Assembly: GCA_949987705.1 (NCBI GenBank)
Contig: CATLJY010000208.1
Location: 241,905-305,904, forward strand
Direction of reading: 5' to 3'
DNA from: Thereva unica
Lineage: Eukaryota; Arthropoda; Insecta; Diptera; Therevidae
Length of the DNA: 64,000 bases
Shown here: positions 13,024 to 28,600 of the stretch, one piece after another
Layout of the letters: each line of letters begins with the position of its first letter
Position numbering within the stretch: position 1 is the stretch's first letter
Position numbers and translations under genes: made by a program
The notes under the pieces: generated by a model
Databases searched by the model: none
Seen by the model: the letters and a program-made list of their open reading frames with translations, nothing else
What the model was told of the DNA's origin: nothing

Positions 13024-15650
13024 TGTAACTTAATTTCGATGAATTAAGTGAATTTAAGTTATTTTCGATGTATTCGATGTATGAAACTCAATTTCGATGA
13101 ATTAAGTGAATTTAACTTATTTTCGATGTATTCGATGAATGTAACTTAATTTCGATGAATTAAGTGATTTCAAGTTATTTTCGATGTATTCGATGAATGT
13201 AACTTAATTTCGATGAATTAAGTGAATTTAAGTTATTTTCGATGTATTCGATGTATGAAACTCAATTTCGATGAATTAAGTGAATTTAACTTATTTTCGA
13301 TGTATTCGATGAATGTAACTTAATTTCGATGAATTAAGTGATTTCAAGTTATTTTCGATGTATTCGATGAATGTAACTTAATTTCGATGAATTAAGTGAA
13401 TTTAAGTTATTTTCGATGTATTCGATGTATGAAACTCAATTTCGATGAATTAAGTGAATTTAACTTATTTTCGATGTATTCGATGAATGTAACTCAATTT
13501 CGATGAATTAAGTGAATTGAACTTATTTTCGATGTATTCGATGAATGTAACTTAATTTCGATGAATTAAGTGATTTCAAGTTATTTTCGATGAATTCGAT
13601 GAATGTAACTTGATTTCGATGAATTAAGTGAATTTAAGTTATTTTCGATGTATTCGATGTATGAAACTCAATTTCGATGAATTAAGTGAATTTAACTTAT
13701 TTTCGATGTATTCGATGAATATAACTTAATTTCGGTGAATTAAGTGAATTTAAGTTATTTTCGATGTATTCGATGTATGAAACTCAATTTCGATGAATTA
13801 AGTGAATTTAACTTATTTTCGATGTATTCGATGAATGTAACTTAATTTCGATGAATTAAGTGATTTCAAGTTATTTTCGATGTATTCGATGTATGAAACT
13901 CAATTTCGATGAATTAAGTGAATTTAACTTATTTTCGATGTATTCGATGAATGTAACTCAATTTCGATGAATTAAGTGAATTGAACTTATTTTCGATGTA
14001 TTCGATGAATGTAACTTAATTTCGATGAATTAAGTGATTTCAAGTTATTTTCGAAGAATTCGATGAATGTAACTTAATTTCGATGAATTAAGTGAATTTA
14101 ACTTATTTTCTATGTATTCGATGAATGTAACTCAATTTCGATGAATTAAGTGAATTGAACTTATTTTCGATGTATTCGATGAATGTAACTTAATTTCGAT
14201 GAATTAAGTGATTTCAAGTTATTTTCGATGTATTCGATGAATGTAACTTAATTTCGATGAATTAAGTGAATTTAAGTTATTTTCGATGTATTCGATGTAT
14301 GAAACTCAATTTCGATGAATTAAGTGAATTTAACTTATTTTCGATGCATTCGATGAATGTAACTCAATTTCGATGAATTAAGTGAATTGAACTTATTTTC
14401 AAAGTATTCGATGAATGTAACTTAATTTCGATGAATTAAGTGATTTCAAGTTATTTCCGATGTATTCGATGAATGTAACTTAATTTCGATGAATTAAGTG
14501 ATTTCAAGTTATTTTCGATGAATGTAACTTGATTTCGATGAATTAAGTGAATATAAGTTATTTTCGATGTATTCGATGTATGAAACTCAATTTCGATGAA
14601 TTAAGTGAATTTAACTTATTTTCGATGTATTCGATGAATGTAACTTAATTTCGATGAATTAAGTGATTTCAAGTTATTTTCGATGTATTCGATGTATGAA
14701 ACTCAATTTCGATGAATTAAGTGAATTTAACTTATTTTCGATGTATTCGATGAATGTAACTTAATTTCGATGAATTAAGTGAATTGAATTTATTTTCGAT
14801 GTATTCGATGAATGTAACTTAATTTCGATGAATTAAGTGATTTCAAGTTATTTTCGATGTATTCGATGAATGTAACTTAATTTCGATGAATTAAGTGAAT
14901 TTAAGTTATTTTCGATGTATTCGATGTATGAAACTCAATTTCGATGAATTAAGTGAATTTAACTTATTTTCGATGTATTCGATGAATGTAACTTAATTTC
15001 GATGAATTAAGTGATTTCAAGTTATTTTCGATGTATTCGATGTATGAAACTCAATTTCGATGAATTAAGTGAATTTAACTTATTTTCGATGTATTCGATG
15101 AATGTAACTTAATTTCGATGAATTAAGTGAATTGAACTTATTTTCGATGTATTCGATGAATGTAACTTAATTTCGATGAATGAAGTGATTTCAAGTTATT
15201 TTCGATGAATTCGATGAATGTAACTTGATTTCGATGAATTAAGTGATTTCAAGTTATTTTCGATGTATTCGATGTATGAAACTCAATTTCGATGAATTAA
15301 GTGAATTTAACTTATTTTCGATGTATTCGATGAATGTAACTTAATTTCGATGAATTAAGTGATTTCAAGTTATTTTCGATGTATTCGATGAATGTAACTT
15401 AATTTCGATGAATTAAGTGAATTTAAGTTATTTTCGTATTCGATGTATGAAACTCAATTTCGATGAATTAAGTGATTTCAAGTTATTTTCGATGTATTCG
15501 ATGAATGTAACTTAATTTCGATGAATTAAGTGAATTTAAGTTATTTTCGATGTATTCGATGTATGAAACTTATTTTCGATGTATTCGATGAATGTAACTC
15601 AATTTCGACGAATTAAGTGAATTGAACTTATTTTCGATGTATTCGATGAA
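13024..15650 (+). repeat. 2627-bp higher-order repeat, copy 2
   Basis: Second tandem copy, carrying the same 9-, 3- and 29-bp lesions (near 14517, 15434 and 15566). A partial third copy runs 15651 to about 16114 and stops where a TATAACTTAA monomer replaces TGTAACTCAA. Confidence 0.92.
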
Positions 15651-16114
15651 TGTAACTTAATTTCGATGAATTAAGTGAATTTAAGTTATTTTCGATGTAT
15701 TCGATGTATGAAACTCAATTTCGATGAATTAAGTGAATTTAACTTATTTTCGATGTATTCGATGAATGTAACTTAATTTCGATGAATTAAGTGATTTCAA
15801 GTTATTTTCGATGTATTCGATGAATGTAACTTAATTTCGATGAATTAAGTGAATTTAAGTTATTTTCGATGTATTCGATGTATGAAACTCAATTTCGATG
15901 AATTAAGTGAATTTAACTTATTTTCGATGTATTCGATGAATGTAACTTAATTTCGATGAATTAAGTGATTTCAAGTTATTTTCGATGTATTCGATGAATG
16001 TAACTTAATTTCGATGAATTAAGTGAATTTAAGTTATTTTCGATGTATTCGATGTATGAAACTCAATTTCGATGAATTAAGTGAATTTAACTTATTTTCG
16101 ATGTATTCGATGAA
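15651..16114 (+). repeat. 2627-bp higher-order repeat, partial copy 3
   Basis: About eight monomers matching the start of copies 1 and 2 at the 2627-bp offset before the correspondence ends near 16114. Confidence 0.8.
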
Positions 16115-19100
16115 TATAACTTAATTTCGGTTAATTAAGTGAATTTAAGTTATTTTCTATGTATTCGATGAATGTAACTTAATTTCGATGAATTAAGTGA
16201 ATTTAACTTATTTTCGATGTATTCGATGAATGTAACTCAATTTCGATGAATTAAGTGAATTGAACTTATTTTCGATGTATTCGATGAATGTAACTTAATT
16301 TCGATGAATTAAGTGATTTCAAGTTATTTTCGATGAATTCGATGAATGTTACTTGATTTCGATGAATTAAGGGAATTTAAGTTATTTTCGATGTATTCGA
16401 TGTATGAAACTCAATTTCGATGAATTAAGTGAATTTAACTTATTTTCGATGTATTCGATGAATATAACTTAATTTCGGTGAATTAAGTGAATTTAAGTTA
16501 TTTTCGATGTATTCGATGTATGAAACTCAATTTCGATGAATTAAGTGAATTTAACTTATTTTCGATGAATTCGATGAATGTAACTCAATTTCGATGAATT
16601 AAGTGAATTGAACTTATTTTCAAAGTATTCGATGAATGTAACTTAATTTCGATGAATTAAGTGATTTCAAGTTATTTTCGATGTATTCGATGAATGTAAC
16701 TTAATTTCGATGAATTAAGTGATTTCAAGTTATTTTCGATGAATTCGATGAATGTAACTTAATTTCGATGAATTAAGTGAATATAAGTTATTTTCGATGT
16801 ATTCGATGTATGAAACTCAATTTCGATGAATTAAGTGAATTTAACTTATTTTCGATGTATTCGATGAATGTAACTTAATTTCGATGAATTAAGTGAATTT
16901 AACTTATTTTCGATGTATTCGATGAATGTAACTTAATTTCGATGAATTAAGTGATTTCAAGTTATTTTCGATGTATTCGATGAATGTAACTTAATTTCGA
17001 TGAATTAAGTGAATTTAAGTTATTTTCGATGTATTCGATGTATGAAACTCAATTTCGATGAATTAAGTGAATTTAACTTATTTTCGATGTATTCGATGAA
17101 TGTATCTTAATTTCGATGAATTAAGTGATTTCAAGTTATTTTCGATGTATTCGATGTATGAAACTCAATTTCGATGAATTAAGTGAATTTAACTTATTTT
17201 CGATGTATTCGATGAATGTAACTTAATTTCGATGAATTAAGTGATTTCAAGTTATTTTCGATGTATTCGATGAATGTAACTTAATTTCGATGAATTAAGT
17301 GATTTCAAGTTATTTTCGATGAATTCGATGAATGTAACTTGATTTCGATGAATTAAGTGAATATAAGTTATTTTCGATGTATTCGATGTATGAAACTCAA
17401 TTTCGATGAATTAAGTGAATTTAACTTATTTTCGATGTATTCGATGAATGTAACTTAATTTCGATGAATTAAGTGATTTCAAGTTATTTTCGATGTATTC
17501 GATGTATGAAACTCAATTTCGATGAATTAAGTGAATTTAACTTATTTTCGATGTATTCGATGAATGTAATTTAATTTCGATGAATTAAGTGAATTGAACT
17601 TATTTTCGATGTATTCGATGAATGTAACTTAATTTCGATGAATTAAGTGAATTTAAGTTATTTTCGATGTATTCGATGTATGAAACTCAATTTCGATGAA
17701 TTAAGTGAATTGAACTTATTTTCGATGTATTCGATGAATGTAACTTAATTTCGATGAATTAAGTGAATTGAACTTATTTTCGATGTATTCGATGAATGTA
17801 ACTTAATTTCGATGAATTAAGTGAATTTAAGTTATTTTCGATGTATTCGATGTATGAAACTCAATTTCGATGAATTAAGTGAATTGAACTTATTTTCGAT
17901 GTATTCGATGAATGTAACTTAATTTCGATGAATTAAGTGATTTCAAGTTATTTTCGATGTATTCGATGAATGTCACTTAATTTCGATGAATTAAGTGAAT
18001 TTAAGTTATTTTCGATGTATTCGATGTATGAAACTCAATTTCGATGAATTAAGTGAATTTAACTTATTTTCGATGTATTCGATGAATGTAACTTAATTTC
18101 GATGAATTAAGTGATTTCAAGTTATTTTCGATGTATTCGATGAATGTAACTTAATTTCGATGAATTAAGTGAATTTAAGTTATTTTCGATGTATTCGATG
18201 TATGAAACTCAATTTCGATGAATTAAGTGAATTTAACTTATTTTCGATGTATTCGATGAATGTAACTTAATTTCGATGAATTAAGTGATTTCAAGTTATT
18301 TTCGATGTATTCGATGAATGTAACTTAATTTCGATGAATTAAGTGAATTTAAGTTATTTTCGATGTATTCGATGTATGAAACTCAATTTCGATGAATTAA
18401 GTGAATTTAACTTATTTTCGATGTATTCGATGAATGTAACTCAATTTCGATGAATTAAGTGAATTGAACTTATTTTCGATGTATTCGATGAATGTAACTT
18501 AATTTCGATGAATTAAGTGATTTCAAGTTATTTTCGATGAATTCGATGAATGTAACTTGATTTCGATGAATTAAGTGAATTTAAGTTATTTTCGATGTAT
18601 TCGATGTATGAAACTCAATTTCGATGAATTAAGTGAATTTAACTTATTTTCGATGTATTCGATGAATATAACTTAATTTCGGTGAATTAAGTGAATTTAA
18701 GTTATTTTCGATGTATTCGATGTATGAAACTCAATTTCGATGAATTAAGTGAATTTAACTTATTTTCGATGTATTCGATGAATGTAACTTAATTTCGATG
18801 AATTAAGTGATTTCAAGTTATTTTCGATGTATTCGATGTATGAAACTCAATTTCGATGAATTAAGTGAATTTAACTTATTTTCGATATATTCGATGAATG
18901 TAACTCAATTTCGATGAATTAAGTGAATTGAACTTATTTTCGATGTATTCGATGAATGTAACTTAATTTCGATGAATTAAGTGATTTCAAGTTATTTTCG
19001 ATGAATTCGATGAATGTAACTTAATTTCGATGAATTAAGTGAATTTAACTTATTTTCGATGTATTCGATGAATGTAACTCAATTTCGATGAATTAAGTGA

Positions 19101-21741
19101 ATTGAACTTATTTTCGATGTATTCGATGAATGTAACTTAATTTCGATGAATTAAGTGATTTCAAGTTATTTTCGATGTATTCGATGAATGTAACTTAATT
19201 TCGATGAATTAAGTGAATTTAAGTTATTTTCGATGTATTCGATGTATGAAACTCAATTTCGATGAATTAAGTGAATTTAACTTATTTTCGATGTATTCGA
19301 TGAATGTAACTCAATTTCGATGAATTAAGTGAATTGAACTTATTTTCAAAGTATTCGATGAATGTAACTTAATTTCGATGAATTAAGTGATTTCAAGTTA
19401 TTTCCGATGTATTCGATGAATGTAACTTAATTTCGATGAATTAAGTGATTTCAAGTTATTTTCGATGAATGTAACTTGATTTCGATGAATTAAGTGAATA
19501 TAAGTTATTTTCGATGTATTCGATGTATGAAACTCAATTTCGATGAATTAAGTGAATTTAACTTATTTTCGATGTATTCGATGAATGTAACTTAATTTCG
19601 ATGAATTAAGTGATTTCAAGTTATTTTCGATGTATTCGATGTATGAAACTCAATTTCGATGAATTAAGTGAATTTAACTTATTTTCGATGTATTCGATGA
19701 ATGTAACTTAATTTCGATGAATTAAGTGAATTGAACTTATTTTCGATGTATTCGATGAATGTAACTTAATTTCGATGAATTAAGTGATTTCAAGTTATTT
19801 TCGATGTATTCGATGAATGTAACTTAATTTCGATGAATTAAGTGAATTTAAGTTATTTTCGATGTATTCGATGTATGAAACTCAATTTCGATGAATTAAG
19901 TGAATTTAACTTATTTTCGATGTATTCGATGAATGTAACTTAATTTCGATGAATTAAGTGATTTCAAGTTATTTTCGATGTATTCGATGTATGAAACTCA
20001 ATTTCGATGAATTAAGTGAATTTAACTTATTTTCGATGTATTCGATGAATGTAACTTAATTTCGATGAATTAAGTGAATTGAACTTATTTTCGATGTATT
20101 CGATGAATGTAACTTAATTTCGATGAATGAAGTGATTTCAAGTTATTTTCGATGAATTCGATGAATGTAACTTGATTTCGATGAATTAAGTGAATATAAG
20201 TTATTTTCGATGTATTCGATGTATGAAACTCAATTTCGATGAATTAAGTGAATTTAACTTATTTTCGATGTATTCGATGAATGTAACTTAATTTCGATGA
20301 ATTAAGTGATTTCAAGTTATTTTCGATGTATTCGATGTATGAAACTCAATTTCGATGAATTAAGTGAATTTAACTTATTTTCGATGTATTCGATGAATGT
20401 AACTTAATTTTGATGAATTAAGTGAATTGAACTTATTTTCGATGTATTCGATGAATGTAACTTAATTTCGATGAATTAAGTGATTTCAAGTTATTTTCGA
20501 TGAATTCGATGAATGTAACTTGATTTCGATGAATTAAGTGATTTCAAGTTATTTTCGATGTATTCGATGTATGAAACTCAATTTCGATGAATTAAGTGAA
20601 TTTAACTTATTTTCGATGTATTCGATGAATGTAACTTAATTTCGATGAATTAAGTGATTTCAAGTTATTTTCGATGTATTCGATTAATGTAACTTAATTT
20701 CGATGAATTAAGTGAATTTAAGTTATTTTCGATGTATTCGATGTATGAAACTCAATTTCGATGAATTAAGTGAATTTAACTTATTTTCGATGTATTCGAT
20801 GAATGTAACTTAATTTCGATGAATTAAGTGATTTCAAGTTATTTTCGATGTATTCGATGAATGTAACTTAATTTCGATGAATTAAGTGAATTTAAGTTAT
20901 TTTCGTATTCGATGTATGAAACTCAATTTCGATGAATTAAGTGATTTCAAGTTATTTTCGATGTATTCGATGAATGTAACTTAATTTCGATGAATTAAGT
21001 GAATTTAAGTTATTTTCGATGTATTCGATGTATGAAACTTATTTTCGATGTATTCGATGAATGTAACTCAATTTCGACGAATTAAGTGAATTGAACTTAT
21101 TTTCGATGTATTCGATGAATGTAACTTAATTTCGATGAATTAAGTGATTTCAAGTTATTTTCGATGTATTCGATGAATGTAACTTAATTTCGATGAATTA
21201 AGTGATTTCAAGTTATTTTCGATGAATTCGATGAATGTAACTTGATTTCGATGAATTAAGTGAATTTAACTTATTTTCGATGTATTCGATGAATGTAACT
21301 CAATTTCGATGAATTAAGTGATTTCAAGTTATTTTCGATGTATTCGATGAATGTAACTTAATTTCGATGAATTAAGTGAATTTGAGTTATTTTCGATGTA
21401 TTCGATGTATGAAACTCAATTTCGATGAATTAAGTGAATTCAACTTATTTTCGATGTATTCGATGAATATAACTTAATTTCGGTGAATTAAGTGAATTTA
21501 AAGTATTTTCGATGTATTCGATGAATGTAACTTAATTTCGATGAATTAAGTGAATTTAACTTATTTTCGATGTATTCGATGAATGTAACTCAATTTCGAT
21601 GAATTAAGTGAATTGAACTTATTTTCGATGTATTCGATGAATGTATCTTAATTTCGATGAATTAAGTGATTTCAAGTTATTTTCGATGTATTCGATGAAT
21701 GTAACTTAATTTCGATGAATTAAGTGAATTTAAGTTATTTT

Positions 21742-24700
21742 CGTAATCGATGTATGAAACTCAATTTCGATGAATTAAGTGATTTCAAGTTATTTTCGAT
21801 GTATTCGATGAATGTAACTTAATTTCGATGAATTAAGTGAATTTAAGTTATTTTCGATGTATTCAATGTATGAAACTTATTTTCGATGTATTCGATGAAT
21901 GTAACTCAATTTCGACGAATTAAGTGAATTGAACTTATTTTCGATGTATTCGATGAATGTAACTTAATTTCGATGAATTAAGTGAATTTAAGTTATTTTC
22001 GATGTATTCGATGTATGAAACTCAATTTCGATGAATTAAGTGAATTTAACTTATTTTCGATGTATTCGATGAATGTAACTTAATTTCGATGAATTAAGTG
22101 ATTTCAAGTTATTTTCGATGTATTCGATGAATGTAACTTAATTTCGATGAATTAAGTGAATTTAAGTTATTTTCGATGTATTCGATGTATGAAACTCAAT
22201 TTCGATGAATTAAGTGAATTTAACTTATTTTCGATGTATTCGATGAATGTAACTTAATTTCGATGAATTAAGTGATTTCAAGTTATTTTCGATGTATTCG
22301 ATGAATGTAACTTAATTTCGATGAATTAAGTGAATTTAAGTTATTTTCGATGTATTCGATGTATGAAACTCAATTTCGATGAATTAAGTGAATTTAACTT
22401 ATTTTCGATGTATTCGATGAATATAACTTAATTTCGGTTAATTAAGTGAATTTAAGTTATTTTCGATGTATTCGATGAATGTAACTTAATTTCGATGAAT
22501 TAAGTGAATTTAACTTATTTTCGATGTATTCGATGAATGTAACTCAATTTCGATGAATTAAGTGAATTGAACTTATTTTCGATGTATTCGATGAATGTAA
22601 CTTAATTTCGATGAATTAAGTGATTTCAAGTTATTTTCGATGAATTCGATGAATGTTACTTGATTTCGATGAATTAAGTGAATTTAAGTTATTTTCGATG
22701 TATTCGATGTATGAAACTCAATTTCGATGAATTAAGTGAATTTAACTTATTTTCGATGTATTCGATGAATATAACTTAATTTCGGTGAATTAAGTGAATT
22801 TAAGTTATTTTCGATGTATTCGATGTATGAAACTCAATTTCGATGAATTAAGTGAATTTAACTTATTTTCGATGAATTCGATGAATGTAACTCAATTTCG
22901 ATGAATTAAGTGAATTGAACTTATTTTCAAAGTATTCGATGAATGTAACTTAATTTCGATGAATTAAGTGATTTCAAGTTATTTTCGATGTATTCGATGA
23001 ATGTAACTTAATTTCGATGAATTAAGTGATTTCAAGTTATTTTCGATGAATTCGATGAATGTAACTTAATTTCGATGAATTAAGTGAATATAAGTTATTT
23101 TCGATGTATTCGATGTATGAAACTCAATTTCGATGAATTAAGTGAATTTAACTTATTTTCGATGTATTCGATGAATGTAACTTAATTTCGATGAATTAAG
23201 TGAATTTAACTTATTTTCGATGTATTCGATGAATGTAACTTAATTTCGATGAATTAAGTGATTTCAAGTTATTTTCGATGTATTCGATGAATGTAACTTA
23301 ATTTCGATGAATTAAGTGAATTTAAGTTATTTTCGATGTATTCGATGTATGAAACTCAATTTCGATGAATTAAGTGAATTTAACTTATTTTCGATGTATT
23401 CGATGAATGTAACTTAATTTCGATGAATTAAGTGATTTCAAGTTATTTTCGATGTATTCGATGTATGAAACTCAATTTCGATGAATTAAGTGAATTTAAC
23501 TTATTTTCGATGTATTCGATGAATGTAACTTAATTTCGATGAATTAAGTGATTTCAAGTTATTTTCGATGTATTCGATGAATGTAACTTAATTTCGATGA
23601 ATTAAGTGATTTCAAGTTATTTTCGATGAATTCGATGAATGTAACTTGATTTCGATGAATTAAGTGAATATAAGTTATTTTCGATGTATTCGATGTATGA
23701 AACTCAATTTCGATGAATTAAGTGAATTTAACTTATTTTCGATGTATTCGATGAATGTAACTTAATTTCGATGAATTAAGTGATTTCAAGTTATTTTCGA
23801 TGTATTCGATGTATGAAACTCAATTTCGATGAATTAAGTGAATTTAACTTATTTTCGATGTATTCGATGAATGTAACTTAATTTCGATGAATTAAGTGAA
23901 TTGAACTTATTTTCGATGTATTCGATGAATGTAACTTAATTTCGATGAATTAAGTGATTTCAAGTTATTTTCGATGAATTCGATGAATGTAACTTGATTT
24001 CGATGAATTAAGTGATTTCAAGTTATTTTCGTTGTATTCGATGTATGAAACTCAATTTCGATGAATTAAGTGAATTGAACTTATTTTCGATGTATTCGAT
24101 GAATGTAACTTAATTTCGATGAATTAAGTGATTTCAAGTTATTTTCGATGAATTCGATGAATGTAACTTAATTTCGATGAATTAAGTGAATTTAACTTAT
24201 TTTCGATGTATTCGATGAATGTAACTCAATTTCGATGAATTAAGTGAATTGAACTTATTTTCGATGTATTCGATGAATGTAACTTAATTTCGATGAATTA
24301 AGTGATTTCAAGTTATTTTCGATGTATTCGATGTATGAAACTCAATTTCGATGAATTAAGTGAATTTAACTTATTTTCGATGTATTCGATGAATGTAACT
24401 TAATTTCGATGAATTAAGTGAATTGAACTTATTTTCGATGTATTCGATGAATGTAACTTAATTTCGATGAATGAAGTGATTTCAAGTTATTTTCGATGAA
24501 TTCGATGAATGTAACTTAATTTCGATGAATTAAGTGAATTTAACTTATTTTCGATGTATTCGATGAATGTAACTCAATTTCGATGAATTAAGTGATTTCA
24601 AGTTATTTTCGATGTATTCGATGAATGTAACTTAATTTCGATGAATTAAGTGAATTTAAGTTATTTTCGATGTATTCGATGTATGAAACTCAATTTCGAT

Positions 24701-25624
24701 GAATTAAGTGAATTTAACTTATTTTCGATGTATTCGATGAATATAACTTAATTTCGGTTAATTAAGTGAATTTAAGTTATTTTCGATGTATTCGATGAAT
24801 GTAACTTAATTTCGATGAATTAAGTGAATTTAAGTTATTTTCGATGTATTCGATGTATGAAACTCAATTTCGATGAATTAAGTGAATTTAAGTTATTTTC
24901 GATGTATTCGATGTATGAAACTTATTTTCGATGTATTCGATGAATGTAACTCAATTTCGACGAATTAAGTGAATTGAACTTATTTTCGATGTATTCGATG
25001 AATGTAACTTAATTTCGATGAATTAAGTGATTTCAAGTTATTTTCGATGTATTCGATGAATGTAACTTAATTTCGATGAATTAAGTGATTTCAAGTTATT
25101 TTCGATGAATTCGATGAATGTAACTTGATTTCGATGAATTAAGTGAATTTAACTTATTTTCGATGTATTCGATGAATGTAACTCAATTTCGATGAATTAA
25201 GTGATTTCAAGTTATTTTCGATGTATTCGATGAATGTAACTTAATTTCGATGAATTAAGTGAATTTGAGTTATTTTCGATGTATTCGATGTATGAAACTC
25301 AATTTCGATGAATTAAGTGAATTCAACTTATTTTCGATGTATTCGATGAATATAACTTAATTTCGGTGAATTAAGTGAATTTAAGTTATTTTCGATGTAT
25401 TCGATGAATGTAACTTAATTTCGATGAATTAAGTGAATTTAACTTATTTTCGATGTATTCGATGAATGTAACTCAATTTCGATGAATTAAGTGAATTGAA
25501 CTTATTTTCGATGTATTCGATGAATGTATCTTAATTTCGATGAATTAAGTGATTTCAAGTTATTTTCGATGTATTCGATGAATGTAACTTAATTTCGATG
25601 AATTAAGTGAATTTAAGTTATTTT
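21742..25624 (+). repeat. Large higher-order repeat, 3883-bp copy
   Basis: Delimited here by the rare marker CGTAATCG (a 3-bp loss plus a substitution), found at 21742, 25625, 31279 and 38306. In all four copies the CAAAG marker lies exactly 1186 bp downstream (22928, 26811, 32465, 39492). This copy is 68 monomers minus 61 bp, accounted for by two 29-bp losses and the 3-bp loss. The boundaries are a convention set by the marker, not a demonstrated breakpoint. Confidence 0.88.
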
Positions 25625-28600
25625 CGTAATCGATGTATGAAACTCAATTTCGATGAATTAAGTGATTTCAAGTTATTTTCGATGTATTCGATGAATGTAA
25701 CTTAATTTCGATGAATTAAGTGAATTTAAGTTATTTTCGATGTATTCGATGTATGAAACTTATTTTCGATGTATTCGATGAATGTAACTCAATTTCGACG
25801 AATTAAGTGAATTGAACTTATTTTCGATGTATTCGATGAATGTAACTTAATTTCGATGAATTAAGTGAATTTAAGTTATTTTCGATGTATTCGATGTATG
25901 AAACTCAATTTCGATGAATTAAGTGAATTTAACTTATTTTCGATGTATTCGATGAATGTAACTTAATTTCGATGAATTAAGTGATTTCAAGTTATTTTCG
26001 ATGTATTCGATGAATGTAACTTAATTTCGATGAATTAAGTGAATTTAAGTTATTTTCGATGTATTCGATGTATGAAACTCAATTTCGATGAATTAAGTGA
26101 ATTTAACTTATTTTCGATGTATTCGATGAATGTAACTTAATTTCGATGAATTAAGTGATTTCAAGTTATTTTCGATGTATTCGATGAATGTAACTTAATT
26201 TCGATGAATTAAGTGAATTTAAGTTATTTTCGATGTATTCGATGTATGAAACTCAATTTCGATGAATTAAGTGAATTTAACTTATTTTCGATGTATTCGA
26301 TGAATATAACTTAATTTCGGTTAATTAAGTGAATTTAAGTTATTTTCGATGTATTCGATGAATGTAACTTAATTTCGATGAATTAAGTGAATTTAACTTA
26401 TTTTCGATGTATTCGATGAATGTAACTCAATTTCGATGAATTAAGTGAATTGAACTTATTTTCGATGTATTCGATGAATGTAACTTAATTTCGATGAATT
26501 AAGTGATTTCAAGTTATTTTCGATGAATTCGATGAATGTTACTTGATTTCGATGAATTAAGTGAATTTAAGTTATTTTCGATGTATTCGATGTATGAAAC
26601 TCAATTTCGATGAATTAAGTGAATTTAACTTATTTTCGATGTATTCGATGAATATAACTTAATTTCGGTGAATTAAGTGAATTTAAGTTATTTTCGATGT
26701 ATTCGATGTATGAAACTCAATTTCGATGAATTAAGTGAATTTAACTTATTTTCGATGAATTCGATGAATGTAACTCAATTTCGATGAATTAAGTGAATTG
26801 AACTTATTTTCAAAGTATTCGATGAATGTAACTTAATTTCGATGAATTAAGTGATTTCAAGTTATTTTCGACGTATTCGATGAATGTAACTTAATTTCGA
26901 TGAATTAAGTGATTTCAAGTTATTTTCGATGAATTCGATGAATGTAACTTAATTTCGATGAATTAAGTGAATTTAAGTTATTTTCGATGTATTCGATGTA
27001 TGAAACTCAATTTCGATGAATTAAGTGAATTTAACTTATTTTCGATGTATTCGATGAATGTAACTTAATTTCGATGAATTAAGTGAATTTAACTTATTTT
27101 CGATGTATTCGATGAATGTAACTTAATTTCGATGAATTAAGTGATTTCAAGTTATTTTCGATGTATTCGATGAATGTAACTTAATTTCGATGAATTAAGT
27201 GAATTTAAGTTATTTTCGATGTATTCGATGTATGAAACTCAATTTCGATGAATTAAGTGAATTTAACTTATTTTCGATGTATTCGATGAATGTAACTTAA
27301 TTTCGATGAATTAAGTGATTTCAAGTTATTTTCGATGTATTCGATGTATGAAACTCAATTTCGATGAATTAAGTGAATTTAACTTATTTTCGATGTATTC
27401 GATGAATGTAACTTAATTTCGATGAATTAAGTGATTTCAAGTTATTTTCGATGTATTCGATGAATGTAACTTAATTTCGATGAATTAAGTGATTTCAAGT
27501 TATTTTCGATGAATTCGATGAATGTAACTTGATTTCGATGAATTAAGTGAATATAAGTTATTTTCGATGTATTCGATGTATGAAACTCAATTTCGATGAA
27601 TTAAGTGAATTTAACTTATTTTCGATGTATTCGATGAATGTAACTTAATTTCGATGAATTAAGTGATTTCAAGTTATTTTCGATGTATTCGATGTATGAA
27701 ACTCAATTTCGATGAATTAAGTGAATTTAACTTATTTTCGATGTATTCGATGAATGTAACTTAATTTCGACGAATTAAGTGAATTGAACTTATTTTCGAT
27801 GTATTCGATGAATGTAACTTAATTTCGATGAATTAAGTGATTTCAAGTTATTTTCGATGAATTCGATGAATGTAACTTGATTTCGATGAATTAAGTGATT
27901 TCAAGTTATTTTCGATGTATTCGATGTATGAAACTCAATTTCGATGAATTAAGTGAATTGAACTTATTTTCGATGTATTCGATGAATGTAACTTAATTTC
28001 GATGAATTAAGTGATTTCAAGTTATTTTCGATGAATTCGATGAATGTAACTTAATTTCGATGAATTAAGTGAATTTAACTTATTTTCGATGTATTCGATG
28101 AATGTAACTCAATTTCGATGAATTAAGTGAATTGAACTTATTTTCGATGTATTCGATGAATGTAACTTAATTTCGATGAATTAAGTGATTTCAAGTTATT
28201 TTCGATGTATTCGATGTATGAAACTCAATTTCGATGAATTAAGTGAATTTAACTTATTTTCGATGTATTCGATGAATGTAACTTAATTTCGATGAATTAA
28301 GTGAATTGAACTTATTTTCGATGTATTCGATGAATGTAACTTAATTTCGATGAATGAAGTGATTTCAAGTTATTTTCGATGAATTCGATGAATGTAACTT
28401 AATTTCGATGAATTAAGTGAATTTAACTTATTTTCGATGTATTCGATGAATGTAACTCAATTTCGATGAATTAAGTGATTTCAAGTTATTTTCGATGTAT
28501 TCGATGAATGTAACTTAATTTCGATGAATTAAGTGATTTCAAGTTATTTTCGATGAATTCGATGTGAATTGAACTTATTTTCGATGTATTCGATGAATGT

